The notes beneath the pieces were generated by a model. It worked only from the letters and a program-made list of their open reading frames with translations. It was not told the origin of the DNA and did no database searches. From Pedobacter faecalis (lineage in GTDB: Bacteria; Bacteroidota; Bacteroidia; Sphingobacteriales; Sphingobacteriaceae), in contig NZ_JARXOW010000001.1 in assembly GCF_030182585.1 (NCBI RefSeq), positions 372,001-436,000 of the forward strand: a DNA stretch of 64,000 bases. Direction: 5' to 3'. Made by a program: the position numbers and the translations under genes. Below, one piece after another: positions 42,564 to 51,181 of this stretch (positions are counted from its first letter, which is position 1; each line of letters begins with the position of its first letter).

Positions 42564-45500
42564 TTAAAATGTTGCAGACAAATTGAAGGACAGTGTCCTG
42601 GCGAACGGATATTGTGTTCCGCGTTCTAAACCTATGGTAGAGAATGTGGCCAGTTCGTTCATGTTAAATCCTACTTTCAGGCGCTCAATACCCATGCGTT
42701 TCGAAAACTGGTTGTCGAACAGGTAGTAAAGATTTACAGCAGAAATGGTGATCTCGTTGCGGTCTTGTACAAAGCGGGTGGTCGACCGTGTAAGTTCACG
42801 TGCGCTGGTAGTGCTTGTTCCGTCAGCCGTTGGTATGCTGTAAGTGCCAAGACGCTTATAAAGCGCGTTTTGTCCGGGTACCGACCATCTGCCGGTCAGC
42901 ACCCGGCGGTCTACATTGTAGTCCATAACAACGTTCTCAACGCGGTCTACCAAAGTCTGGTTGTAAAGCTGGCCACCGCCGAGGTAACGCGCAACGACAT
43001 TTAGTCCAATTCCCTTGTATTCTCCGGAAAAGCCCATGGTTCCCTGATATTCCGGGTTCGATTGTCCGGCTACGATCTGGTCGGCCGCGTCCCATTCATA
43101 TGTCGTACTGCCGTTCTTTTTTAAGTATATCTCCCGGCCTGTTGCTGGATCGATTCCAAGTGAAGGAACTGCCCAGATGGCGTTCATAGACAGGCCATCC
43201 TCATAACGCTTAACCGGTACGCTATTTCCTCTGTCGGCCGCAATTTTGTCCATCCGCTCATTGAAGGATCTCATGGCACTAGAAAGGCTGATAATTTTGT
43301 TCTTGTTGGTCTCCAAACCGAAATTGAGGTTAAGGAAGTTATTGCCGCGGCTAAGCAGCGTGTATGACGTATAAAGTTCTATACCACTGTTCTTAACCTT
43401 TCCAAGGTTTTCCTTTACCACGTTAAAGCCTGTGGAGTTTGGTCGGGTGATGTCGGCAATAAGGTTCTCGGTAAATGCTTGATAGTAATCAAAACGCACA
43501 TTCAGGCCACCTACGGTAATATCCGCACCGGCATTATAGTCGAACTTACTCTCCCATTGAAGGTCTACATTGGAGAGGTTTGCTAAATATGATCCCGGAA
43601 AGCCTTGATAGTAGGCATTTTGGTAATATTTGTAAGTTGAAACGGATGAATTGGTTGGGAAGTTTGAATTTCCTGTTGATCCAAGCGATCCGCGTACCTT
43701 GAACAATTTAAACACGTCCATGTTTTTAAGAAAAGCTTCGTTATGCAAGTTCCATCCCAGTCCAAGGCTCCAGAAATTTGCCCATCTTTTGTTTGAGCCA
43801 AATTGTGAAGATGCGTTCGTGCGGAAAGTAAAGTCAGACAGGAAGCGGTTATCGTACATATAGGAAAAGGACCCTAGAAAACCAAGTTCCCTGCGAACCG
43901 AATTAAGACCAGTAGGTGTAGATTCAAAGCGATAGTTACGGCCAAATGTAATGTCGTCGAGCCTGTCGTTCGGGAACCCTTCCACAAAGTGAACAACCTC
44001 CATAGAGTTTCTTTCACTGACGTTAAAACCAGCATTACCAAACAGGAAATGCTTATTGATTTCTTTGGAATAGGTCAGGTTGAAGTCGCCCGACAAATAT
44101 TGCTGCTTGCCGGTGTTGGCCTGATAAGATCCTTTTCTCAGTATATCATCGCCAAAGTAGTTTTCAAATCTTGTATGTGCCGCTGGATAAAACTCGTCAG
44201 CATTGCTGTTTTGGACATCAATCCCCAAACGGGTTGTTGCCCGCAGCCCGGGTATCATGGTCCACTCCAGATAGAAATTATTAATAAAGTTGAAATAATC
44301 TGTGCTGTTTTTTGAGTTTATTGTCGAGTTGTACAGCGGGTTAACGAACTGAGTACCGTTTGACGAGACCTCGGCATAATAGGGAATAGTGCCGTCGGCA
44401 TTTTCTGCACGCCAGTAGGGATTCATTTGAGCATATTCGCTGAATGTTCCGTAAGGCGATTCAATGGCTCTGTTGTCGATGGCAGACATGATATTGCGGA
44501 AAAGGAGGTTTTTCACACGGTAGGAGGTGCTGATATTTCCGGAAATGTTTTCACGGTTAGAACCAATCATGGCCCCGGTAACGTCACGATAGGCTACATC
44601 GGCTATAATGTTCAGACTTGGTCCGCCCAGCTCTACAGAAAGCGCATGTTTATGACCTACACCACTTTGCAGCGGCTTGGCAAGCCAATAGGTGTCAAGC
44701 CCTTCCAATACCTGCTTCCTTCTGAAGTTGTACAACTGCTGGCCGGCTACATGCGTTTCGGGAGAACTCGAACCAAGCGGTACATAGTAGCCGTCGATAC
44801 GCTCTGCTTCCAGTTTTTCCGTCGAATTGGTGAGGTTATAGCTTGTAAGATCGGGCAGTTCGAGGTCTAAGCTGCTGTTGTACGATACACGCGCTCTTCC
44901 AGCCGTCAGTTTCTTTGTTTCAATAACGATGACGCCGTTGGCCGCCTTGGCACCATACAGGGCTTTTGAAGCAGCATCTTTCAAAATGGTGACACTCTCA
45001 ATGCGGTTCATGTCTAAATCAAAAATCCGCTCCGCAGTACTTTCAAAGCCATCCAGTATAAACAGAGGCTCATTGGGGTTTTTGATATAGTTTCCTTTCA
45101 GGTTTCCAGTCACCTCATCTGACGCAAGGGGGAAGGTAGAAGTTCCCCTTAGTTGTATGTCGGGAAGTGCATTCGGATTGGATCCGTTGGTGAAGTTATC
45201 AAGCACCATGGAAGGCGAGATATTCTTTAGCGCTTGAAAGAAGTTGGCATTACCCACTTTTTTCAGGTCTTCACCTTTAATAACGAGTGTTGAACCGGTA
45301 AAGCTCTCTGCTTTACGTGTATAAATACCTGTATTGATCACTACTTCCTTCAAGCCAATGGTGCTTTGCCTGAGGATAACATTAATGGTTTGATTTGCGG
45401 GGCGGCCAGCAAAATCAAATGGGATTTCCCTGGTGATATAGCCCAGCATGGAAACACTGAGCGATCCCGCGGCGTTCCTGGATTCGATCCGGTAATTCCC

Positions 45501-45983
45501 ACTGCCATCAGTTGTCGCAAAAGTTGTCCCGGCCAGGCTTATGGTAACGCCAGGTATGGAGGCGCCGGTGGTATCGGTCACCTTACCCTGAATCACATAG
45601 GATTGCTGCGTTACATCAGCGTTTCGCCTTTTAGTTAGGGCAATGTTGTTGTTGATGATTTGGAATGAGATACCGGTTCCTGTAAAGCACTTGGTAAGCA
45701 CTTCATCGATAGTGGCGTTTTTAACCTGGATCGAGATACGCTGATCCTGCAATTGATTTTCATTGTAAAGGAACACATATCCTGATTGCTTTTCGATAGA
45801 TTCAATGATACTGGGCAAGGATGCATTCCTTTTATTCAGTGTGATTTGGCTGTATCCACGTGCTGCGACGTGCAGAAACGATACCATCACTATCAGGACT
45901 GTTAGCTTCATAGCCAGAAAAAGTTTGTTGACCGGCCGTTTTCCGCGCATGCGGTGGCCGTTAGTAATCGTACTAAAATTCAT
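42564..45983 (-). CDS. SusC-type TonB-dependent transporter with STN signalling domain, system 1
   Basis: About 1139 residues from the ATG at 45983. This start is supported by alignment with the second SusC gene: both begin in a GTAATGAA context. An ATG at 46034 would add 17 residues. After a signal segment (LFLAMKLTVLIVMVSFLHVAARGYSQ) comes a secretin-type STN domain (about 45-115, LPSIIESIEKQSGYVFLYNENQLQD) used to signal to the FecR/sigma pair upstream. Then come a carboxypeptidase-like domain (VIQGKVTDTTGASIPGVTISLAG), the plug (NPNALPDIQLRG, DPLFIL-like NEPLFILDGFES, ILKDAASKALYGAKAANGVIVIETKK) and the barrel. The barrel, with the SusD lid, imports a nutrient of unknown kind. Confidence 0.93.
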   Translation of the reverse strand: MNFSTITNGHRMRGKRPVNKLFLAMKLTVLIVMVSFLHVAARGYSQITLNKRNASLPSIIESIEKQSGYVFLYNENQLQDQRISIQVKNATIDEVLTKCFTGTGISFQIINNNIALTKRRNADVTQQSYVIQGKVTDTTGASIPGVTISLAGTTFATTDGSGNYRIESRNAAGSLSVSMLGYITREIPFDFAGRPANQTINVILRQSTIGLKEVVINTGIYTRKAESFTGSTLVIKGEDLKKVGNANFFQALKNISPSMVLDNFTNGSNPNALPDIQLRGTSTFPLASDEVTGNLKGNYIKNPNEPLFILDGFESTAERIFDLDMNRIESVTILKDAASKALYGAKAANGVIVIETKKLTAGRARVSYNSSLDLELPDLTSYNLTNSTEKLEAERIDGYYVPLGSSSPETHVAGQQLYNFRRKQVLEGLDTYWLAKPLQSGVGHKHALSVELGGPSLNIIADVAYRDVTGAMIGSNRENISGNISTSYRVKNLLFRNIMSAIDNRAIESPYGTFSEYAQMNPYWRAENADGTIPYYAEVSSNGTQFVNPLYNSTINSKNSTDYFNFINNFYLEWTMIPGLRATTRLGIDVQNSNADEFYPAAHTRFENYFGDDILRKGSYQANTGKQQYLSGDFNLTYSKEINKHFLFGNAGFNVSERNSMEVVHFVEGFPNDRLDDITFGRNYRFESTPTGLNSVRRELGFLGSFSYMYDNRFLSDFTFRTNASSQFGSNKRWANFWSLGLGWNLHNEAFLKNMDVFKLFKVRGSLGSTGNSNFPTNSSVSTYKYYQNAYYQGFPGSYLANLSNVDLQWESKFDYNAGADITVGGLNVRFDYYQAFTENLIADITRPNSTGFNVVKENLGKVKNSGIELYTSYTLLSRGNNFLNLNFGLETNKNKIISLSSAMRSFNERMDKIAADRGNSVPVKRYEDGLSMNAIWAVPSLGIDPATGREIYLKKNGSTTYEWDAADQIVAGQSNPEYQGTMGFSGEYKGIGLNVVARYLGGGQLYNQTLVDRVENVVMDYNVDRRVLTGRWSVPGQNALYKRLGTYSIPTADGTSTTSARELTRSTTRFVQDRNEITISAVNLYYLFDNQFSKRMGIERLKVGFNMNELATFSTIGLERGTQYPFARTLSFNLSATF

Positions 45984-46023
45984 TACATTTGTTTGTTGGG
46001 TTAAACTGAAGAATCGGATTTTT

Positions 46024-46141
46024 TTCCGGAGCATATGCCGGAAAGGTTAACTCAATAATTTGCACGGGAGTGTTGGCGCACTTCCGTGTACTATTTTATA
46101 ACCTTCTTGCCTTAGCGTTGCTGTCGTAAATGTCTTTTCAT
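46024..46141 (-). promoter_or_regulatory. Structured leader of susC system 1 (short ORF plus nested hairpins)
   Basis: Between fecR and susC on the minus strand, in order: a 9-codon ORF (46141 to 46112, MKRHLRQQR); AAGGTTA (complement of 46099-46105), which can pair with TAACCTT (complement of 46043-46049); inside it a hairpin, CACGGAAGTG / CACTCCCGTG around six bases (46063-46088, one mismatch); and, abutting the closing arm, a hairpin TTTCCGG / CCGGAAA (46023-46044). The same order and spacing recur before the second susC (51182-51314). Function is unknown; conservation of shape with different sequence suggests an RNA element. Confidence 0.55.
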
Positions 46142-46177
46142 GTGTGGTTGTTTAGTGTGTTCGGTTTGTTGATTATT

Positions 46178-47308
46178 TTATTGTAGTTCAGATTCGATGA
46201 AGACAGTGTTGCCTTTTACTTTGTATTTAACGCCGAGAAAACCTATGGTTTTGAGGGCTTGCTGCAGCGTGAGTGTTTTCGGTATTTTTCCGGTGAAAGA
46301 TACTTCCGGGATGGTTCGCTGGTATCTGAATTCGACGTTATACCAGCGTGACATCGGGCGCAGTACTGTCTCTAGGTCGGCCCGTTTAAAGCTGAAAAGC
46401 CCGTTTTTCCAGGCAATCGCCTGGTCGGTGTTTACATTTTTTACATCAAGCAGAACACCGTTGTTGGTATATGACTGCTGACCTGGCTTAAGAATTTGGG
46501 TAAACCTATCGCCGTAAACTCTGATACTTCCTTCAACAAGTGTGGTAAGCGTTCCGTGCTCATTGGCATAGCAGTTTATATTAAAGTGCGTACCAAGAAC
46601 TTCAATTTCCTGACTGCCAGTTTGAACTATGAAAGGCATTACGGGATCTTTTTCCACTTCGAAGTAGCCTTCACCTTTTAGCGTAACTAAACGCTTTTCC
46701 CCGCCTTTGAAACTTACCGGGTAGGTGAGTGAGGAACCCGAATTAAGCCATACCAAGGTTCCGTCTGGAAGTGTGACACGAAACTGTCCGCCTGTGGGCA
46801 CCTCTATGGTATTGGAGACGTTGTTATGCTCGCTGGTATTTGCCTGACTGTAGGTGATCTGCCCGTCGCGTGTTTTATAGATGGTGATGCCCGCCAGTAC
46901 ACTAAGGGTACCATTGGTTTCATCACTTAAGTCTATCCTTTTTCCGTTGCCAAGGATCAGAACAGCTTTGTTGCCGCCCGGCGCCACATCTTCTAATTTC
47001 TCGGTTGCATTTGCGGCAAGTTTTTTCACGGGACTGTCAGTTTGCATATGGTAAAGAAATATTCCCGCAACCAGCAGCAACACAGCGGCAGCAGCATAGG
47101 GTGCCCAGTTTAACCGCCTTGTGCGTGGTCGTATGGTTTCGAGCAACTTAACGCGTGCGATGCGTTGGTCCGCAATAATTTGAACTGGATCTGGCAGGTC
47201 GCCCTTGGACGACTCCATGTACCAGCGCTCCACAAGTGCTTTTTCCTGCTCAGTGGCCTGTCCGTTATGATATCTGTCAAGAAGGTCTTTTGCGTTGGTG
47301 GTTCCCAT
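46178..47308 (-). CDS. FecR-type anti-sigma factor, system 1
   Basis: A 376-residue inner-membrane protein: an N-terminal cytoplasmic sigma-binding part (about 1-75, LLDRYHNGQATEQEKALVERWYMES), one transmembrane helix (about 76-98, WAPYAAAAVLLLVAGIFLY), then the periplasmic FecR domain (TIEVPTGGQFRVTLPDGTLVWLNSGSSLTYPVSFKG, RLVTLKGEGYFEVEKDP, FIVQTGSQEIEVLGTHFNINCYANE) and the C-terminal DUF4974 / STN-like part (FKRADLETVLRPMSRWYNVEFRY, TLQQALKTIGF) that contacts the SusC STN domain. It relays occupancy of the transporter to the sigma factor. It lies 53 bases after the sigma gene. Confidence 0.94.
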   Translation of the reverse strand: MGTTNAKDLLDRYHNGQATEQEKALVERWYMESSKGDLPDPVQIIADQRIARVKLLETIRPRTRRLNWAPYAAAAVLLLVAGIFLYHMQTDSPVKKLAANATEKLEDVAPGGNKAVLILGNGKRIDLSDETNGTLSVLAGITIYKTRDGQITYSQANTSEHNNVSNTIEVPTGGQFRVTLPDGTLVWLNSGSSLTYPVSFKGGEKRLVTLKGEGYFEVEKDPVMPFIVQTGSQEIEVLGTHFNINCYANEHGTLTTLVEGSIRVYGDRFTQILKPGQQSYTNNGVLLDVKNVNTDQAIAWKNGLFSFKRADLETVLRPMSRWYNVEFRYQRTIPEVSFTGKIPKTLTLQQALKTIGFLGVKYKVKGNTVFIESELQ

Positions 47309-47361
47309 AAAAGTTTGTTAGGCTTATACAGATAAGTACCCTAACCAAGGCCTATGGGGTA

Positions 47362-47928
47362 TTACAAAAGAAAAAAAATATTTGCCCCTAGTTTTGACCG
47401 CAGGATTCTGAGTGCGTTACGTACTTGGGTACGCACTGTTTGGGGACTAATATTCAATCTTTCGGCGATCTCTTTGTGGCTTAATTCGTCCGTTCTGCTT
47501 AACTCGAATATGATGCGCATTTGCGGTGGCAAGGCGGCGATTTCGGCCTCAATGAGCAGGAGAAGCTCTTTCTCTCTAATTTTTTCGTAGGTGGTATTGG
47601 CACCCTGATCTATAAAGACCTGCAAAGAATTGATATAGTCGGTTCTAACCTTGTTGTGTCGGTAAAGTTTTAGCAGACTCTTTCGCACAGCCCCATACAG
47701 GTAAACCTGTAAATTAACTGATATGGAGAGCGTTTCGCGATTGTTCCAGAGCGCAACGAATATCTCCTGGAGCAAATCAAGAATTTCTTCCCTGTGAGGA
47801 AATCGTTTATATGCATGAATGTACAGTGCTGCATAGTAACGGGAGTGGATTTCCGTAAGCGCAGTGGTATTGTCCAGGCTTAGCTCCCGGATTAACTCTA
47901 AATCAGAATACGCACTATAATCTTCCAT
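47362..47928 (-). CDS. ECF sigma factor (RpoE-like), system 1
   Basis: About 188 residues from the ATG at 47928, preceded by GGGGG; the frame extends 29 codons upstream through sequence that is not sigma-like. Region 2: LIRELSLDNTTALTEIHSRYYAALYIHAYKRFPHREEILDLLQEIFVALWNNRETL. Region 4: LIEAEIAALPPQMRIIFELSRTDELSHKEIAERLNISPQTVRTQVRNALRILRSKLG, a helix-turn-helix. It should direct RNA polymerase to the susC operon when FecR releases it. Only 144 bases separate it from the SDR gene on the same strand; I see no clear housekeeping promoter there. Confidence 0.93.
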   Translation of the reverse strand: MEDYSAYSDLELIRELSLDNTTALTEIHSRYYAALYIHAYKRFPHREEILDLLQEIFVALWNNRETLSISVNLQVYLYGAVRKSLLKLYRHNKVRTDYINSLQVFIDQGANTTYEKIREKELLLLIEAEIAALPPQMRIIFELSRTDELSHKEIAERLNISPQTVRTQVRNALRILRSKLGANIFFLL

Positions 47929-48072
47929 ACCCCCGGGGAAGCAGTTACTTGTTACCGTCGCACTAAAGTTAGCTTTTTTGTGAGATATTGTCCGGCAATT
48001 TGAACTTTTATGCACTTTTTTTTGCAGGAAGCCGGCTCAAGTAACTGCTATTTCCCGTTATGGGGTTAAAAT

Positions 48073-48813
48073 TTACTTCAATCCATAGGTTAAATAACCT
48101 CCATCAGCAACAATTTCCGTTCCTGTGATAAAACTCGCGGCATCAGAAGCCAGAAACAGTACGGTGCTGGCGATTTCTTCTGGGCGACCTAAACGCTGAA
48201 GGGCAGTTGCAGCAGCGAGGTATGATTTAGCTTCTGAGGCAACTGATTCTAGCCCTGGTGTAAGTACTGGTCCGGGACTTACAATGTTTACCCTTATTTT
48301 GCGGTCGACCAATTCATTCGCTGCAATCTGTGCGATCTTATTAAGCGCACCTTTGGTAGAGGAGTATACGCTCGTACCCACGTTAGTAGCCGTTGCAACC
48401 GTAGAAGAAGTGAAGATAACAGATGCACCATCTGCAAGATGTGGCATTAGCTTTTGAAGTGTAAAATAGTGACCCTTCACATTAGTGTTAAACTGCGCAT
48501 CGAAGTCGGCTTCCGTGGTTTGCGCAATAGGTGTAAACACAGCAATACCCGCATTGAGGAACAGCACGTCCAGGTTCTGTCGGCTTTCAGCAAAAGTTTT
48601 TTCCAGGAGGTCGATATCCGGCATTTTTGACGTATCTGCCACGAGTGTGTGCAGGTTCGGACTATTGATCTCTGCACGTGCCTTGTCTAGGTTCGCTTCA
48701 TTTCTGCCGGTAATCCATACGTTAGCGCCGGCACCTATGAAGGCATGTGCGGTCGCCAGGCCGATACCTGTGGTACCTCCGGTTATAATCAAATTTTTTC
48801 CTGTAAAGTCCAT
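48073..48813 (-). CDS. Short-chain dehydrogenase/reductase (SDR)
   Basis: A 246-residue NAD(P)-dependent oxidoreductase of the classical SDR type: glycine motif TGGTTGIG (11-18), NAG at 87-89, the catalytic serine in FTSSTVA (about 136-137), Y150-x3-K154 (VYSSTKGAL), and the end FLASDAASFITGTEIVADGGYLTYG. R37 after the second strand (ITGRNEAN) suggests NADPH. The substrate is not readable. It is divergent from an HxlR-type regulator gene; six GTAAC copies lie in the shared 113-base gap, the typical arrangement for an aldehyde/quinone- or stress-inducible reductase controlled by its neighbour. Length is standard. Confidence 0.9.
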   Translation of the reverse strand: MDFTGKNLIITGGTTGIGLATAHAFIGAGANVWITGRNEANLDKARAEINSPNLHTLVADTSKMPDIDLLEKTFAESRQNLDVLFLNAGIAVFTPIAQTTEADFDAQFNTNVKGHYFTLQKLMPHLADGASVIFTSSTVATATNVGTSVYSSTKGALNKIAQIAANELVDRKIRVNIVSPGPVLTPGLESVASEAKSYLAAATALQRLGRPEEIASTVLFLASDAASFITGTEIVADGGYLTYGLK

Positions 48814-48876
48814 TGTAAAGTGTTTAAAAGTGTTTAATAATTATGATGCAAAACTAGTGTGAGTAAATTAATTATG

Positions 48877-48924
48877 GTAACTTTGTAACCAAAAGTAACA
48901 GTAACATTTGAGTAACCAGGTAAC
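48877..48924. promoter_or_regulatory. Cluster of six GTAAC copies, candidate HxlR operator, with two -7 boxes
   Basis: GTAAC begins at 48877, 48885, 48895, 48901, 48912 and 48920, all on the plus strand. TAACTTTG (48878-48885) is a -7 box for the HxlR gene; TACTTTTG on the minus strand (complement of 48890-48897) is one for the SDR gene. Both lie inside the cluster, so a protein bound to the repeats would block both promoters. Copies 17-19 bases apart could be read by a dimer on one face. Binding by HxlR is inference. Confidence 0.6.
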
Positions 48925-48926
48925 TT

Positions 48927-49271
48927 ATGACAGAAAATATTTGCCACAAACCAGAGATTATGGCCGTTCACGACGCCATGGACGTGCTTAACGGAAAATG
49001 GAAGGTTTCCATAGTTTCGTCGATCTGCTATTATAACAAAAGAAGGTTTTCGGATATCCTGAATGATGTAGAGGGTATATCCAATAAAATGCTAAGCAAA
49101 GAACTGAAGGAACTTGAAATGAACAAGCTGATTAACCGTACGGTTCATAATACGCAGCCCGTTACTGTTGAGTATAGCCTGACGGAATATGGCAGAACCC
49201 TGCAGTCTATTATCGACGACCTGGCCAGGTGGGGAAAACAGCACCGAAAGGTGATTACTGGGAAGGGGTAG
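48927..49271 (+). CDS. HxlR-family transcriptional regulator
   Basis: A 114-residue winged-helix protein of HxlR type: MDVLNGKWKVSIVSSICYYNKRRFSDILNDVEGISNKMLSKELKELEMNKLINRTVHNTQPVTVEYSLTEYGRTLQSIIDDLARWGKQH, matching the family from end to end. C6 and C34 could serve as thiol sensors, as in some relatives that sense quinones or aldehydes. It is divergent from the SDR gene and likely represses or activates it through the intergenic GTAAC cluster. It is followed by the second ECF sigma gene, 75 bases on. Confidence 0.92.
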   Translation: MTENICHKPEIMAVHDAMDVLNGKWKVSIVSSICYYNKRRFSDILNDVEGISNKMLSKELKELEMNKLINRTVHNTQPVTVEYSLTEYGRTLQSIIDDLARWGKQHRKVITGKG

Positions 49272-49346
49272 TTTCATGTTCAAGCTCTCGGCTTTGCATA
49301 CAGATTACTGTTTGCTGGAAGCCGGAAATACAGTACATTGGCACCA

Positions 49347-49913
49347 ATGCAGCACTGGGATCAAGCAACCGACGAAGAATTGATCGTTTTACTCGCTCAG
49401 GAGGATAAACAGGCCTTCGGGGAAATTTACCGCAGGTATAAGGCTGCGTTGATATTACACGCCTTTAAGAAACTGGGCGACTTTGAGCAGGCTAAGGATG
49501 TGGTGCAGGAAGTTTTTTCGACGTTGTGGCATAATCGCATTTCGCTGAGTGCGGTCAACAGTTTGCCCGCCTATTTGTATGTCCTGGTGCAGCGCCGGGT
49601 CTTAAACGTGGTAAAACACCATGCTGTGGCCAATCGGTACCTGGCCTCGTTTAATGAGTATCTGGCCGAAAACCCGCATACTCCTGACCAGGTTTTCAGG
49701 GAAAAGGAACTCGCTGCACTGATAGACAAGGAGATAGCCAGTCTGCCCGACAGAATGAGAGAGGTCTTGATACTTAGCCGAAAGGAGCATCTAAAGCACC
49801 GGGAGATTGCCGAGCGTCTCGGTATATCTGAGTTTACGGTTAAGAATCATATGAAGGCAGCTTTAAAGGTGCTTCGCAGAAACCTCGGAAACGCACTCTT
49901 CTTATTTTGCTGA
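49347..49913 (+). CDS. ECF sigma factor (RpoE-like), system 2
   Basis: About 188 residues from the ATG at 49347 (a TTG at 49338 is the only upstream alternative). Region 2: LIVLLAQEDKQAFGEIYRRYKAALILHAFKKLGDFEQAKDVVQEVFSTLWHNR. Region 4: LIDKEIASLPDRMREVLILSRKEHLKHREIAERLGISEFTVKNHMKAALKVLRRNLG. It has the same layout as the system 1 sigma but is clearly diverged, so the two systems probably recognise different promoters. Stop TGA is followed at once by a run of ten T, which might aid pausing. FecR follows after 86 bases. Confidence 0.93.
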   Translation: MQHWDQATDEELIVLLAQEDKQAFGEIYRRYKAALILHAFKKLGDFEQAKDVVQEVFSTLWHNRISLSAVNSLPAYLYVLVQRRVLNVVKHHAVANRYLASFNEYLAENPHTPDQVFREKELAALIDKEIASLPDRMREVLILSRKEHLKHREIAERLGISEFTVKNHMKAALKVLRRNLGNALFLFC

Positions 49914-49999
49914 TTTTTTTTTTAATCTTACTAGCCCTGTTTGTTTTCCTGGTTGTCTTATCTCTAAAACATCATCATTAGAGATCAGGACTACGGGAT

Positions 50000-51151
50000 A
50001 TGGATAAACAAGGGTTTGAAAAACTAATAGACCGCTTTTTGGATGGCGAGGCGACTGAGGCCGAGCAGGCGCTTTTACAGTCCTGGTATCATGGTCTTGA
50101 AATAGCAGATGCTGAGGGGCTTTCTGACAAGCAATTGCTCGACATTCTGGCACTGAAGCATGAATATATGATGGATGAACCGCAGAGTTTCCGGCTCTCT
50201 TATCGCTGGATAGCTGTAGCTGCGTTGTTACTGATGGTGCTTTCTGTGGGCATTTACACTTTGATTTTAAATCCTGGTGGAGGCTCCGCAGAACCGGTGC
50301 GGTCAGCGATCACAATCCCACCCGGCGGTAATAAAGCTATTCTAACGCTGGCGGATGGTAGCCGGGTATTGCTCGGTACCACTGCCGGGTCTGGTAAAGT
50401 CAAAGAGCAGGGCGGGGTCAGACTTGTTGAGCAAGGGAATGGTAAGCTTGCTTACCTGATCGACGGAAACAGCGCTTCGTCTGACGGTGAAAAACTGATG
50501 AACAACATCCGGACACCGCGTGGCGGACAATATCAAGTGACACTTTCTGATGGCACGCGGGTATGGCTAAATTCGGCCTCCTCGATTTCCTATCCCGCTG
50601 ATTTTCCTGCAGGCGAGCGCCGGGTTGAGATTAGCGGAGAGGTGTATATGGAAGTCGCCCACGATGAGACCAGGCCTTTCCGTGTGGTTTCTGGACAGCA
50701 AACCGTGGAAGTGTTGGGTACCATGTTTAATATAAATATATATCCTGACGAACCAGCTGTCCGGACTACACTGTTGGAAGGCAGCGTTCGCGTAATCCCC
50801 GGCTCTAATGTCTCCACTACTTCTATAGCTGTTTTAAAGCCGGGTCAGCAGTCCATCCTGGCTGGAGGAAGTGTAAAGATCGCTTCTGCCGATGTAGAAC
50901 CGGTTATTGCCTGGAAGAACGGGATATTTAAGTTCAATAAGACGAGTCTGCGTGAGGTAACCCGACAGCTTTCCCGCTGGTACGATGTGGATTTTACCTA
51001 TGCGGCCGGGATGAGTGACCGTAGTTTCTCCGGCGAACTTGCCCGAAATTCAAACATTTCTGAGATCCTTGACATGCTGAGTTTTCTTGATGTCAATTTT
51101 AAACTGACGCAGCAGGATGGCCGGAAGGTAATACATATTCAACAAAAATAA
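50000..51151 (+). CDS. FecR-type anti-sigma factor, system 2
   Basis: A 383-residue protein with the same order as the system 1 FecR: sigma-binding N-terminus (FEKLIDRFLDGEATEAEQALLQSWYHGLE), a transmembrane helix at about 70-90 (WIAVAALLLMVLSVGIYTLIL), periplasmic FecR domain (TPRGGQYQVTLSDGTRVWLNSASSISYPADFPAGERRVEISGEVYMEVAHDETRPFRVV, VEVLGTMFNINIY) and C-terminal DUF4974 part (FNKTSLREVTRQLSRWYDVDF, ISEILDMLSFLDVNF). It transmits the signal from the SusC STN domain to the sigma factor. A 182-base structured leader separates it from susC. Confidence 0.94.
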   Translation: MDKQGFEKLIDRFLDGEATEAEQALLQSWYHGLEIADAEGLSDKQLLDILALKHEYMMDEPQSFRLSYRWIAVAALLLMVLSVGIYTLILNPGGGSAEPVRSAITIPPGGNKAILTLADGSRVLLGTTAGSGKVKEQGGVRLVEQGNGKLAYLIDGNSASSDGEKLMNNIRTPRGGQYQVTLSDGTRVWLNSASSISYPADFPAGERRVEISGEVYMEVAHDETRPFRVVSGQQTVEVLGTMFNINIYPDEPAVRTTLLEGSVRVIPGSNVSTTSIAVLKPGQQSILAGGSVKIASADVEPVIAWKNGIFKFNKTSLREVTRQLSRWYDVDFTYAAGMSDRSFSGELARNSNISEILDMLSFLDVNFKLTQQDGRKVIHIQQK

Positions 51152-51181
51152 ACTGAACCAAAAACCAACAAACCCAACACG

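Noticed and set aside
48877..48924. Direct repeats as a CRISPR remnant
   Set aside because: Five-base units with 1-6 base gaps are far too short for CRISPR repeats and spacers, and no cas gene is nearby.
49914..49923. Run of ten T after the system 2 sigma gene as a terminator
   Set aside because: No stem precedes it, and fecR must be co-expressed with the sigma gene.
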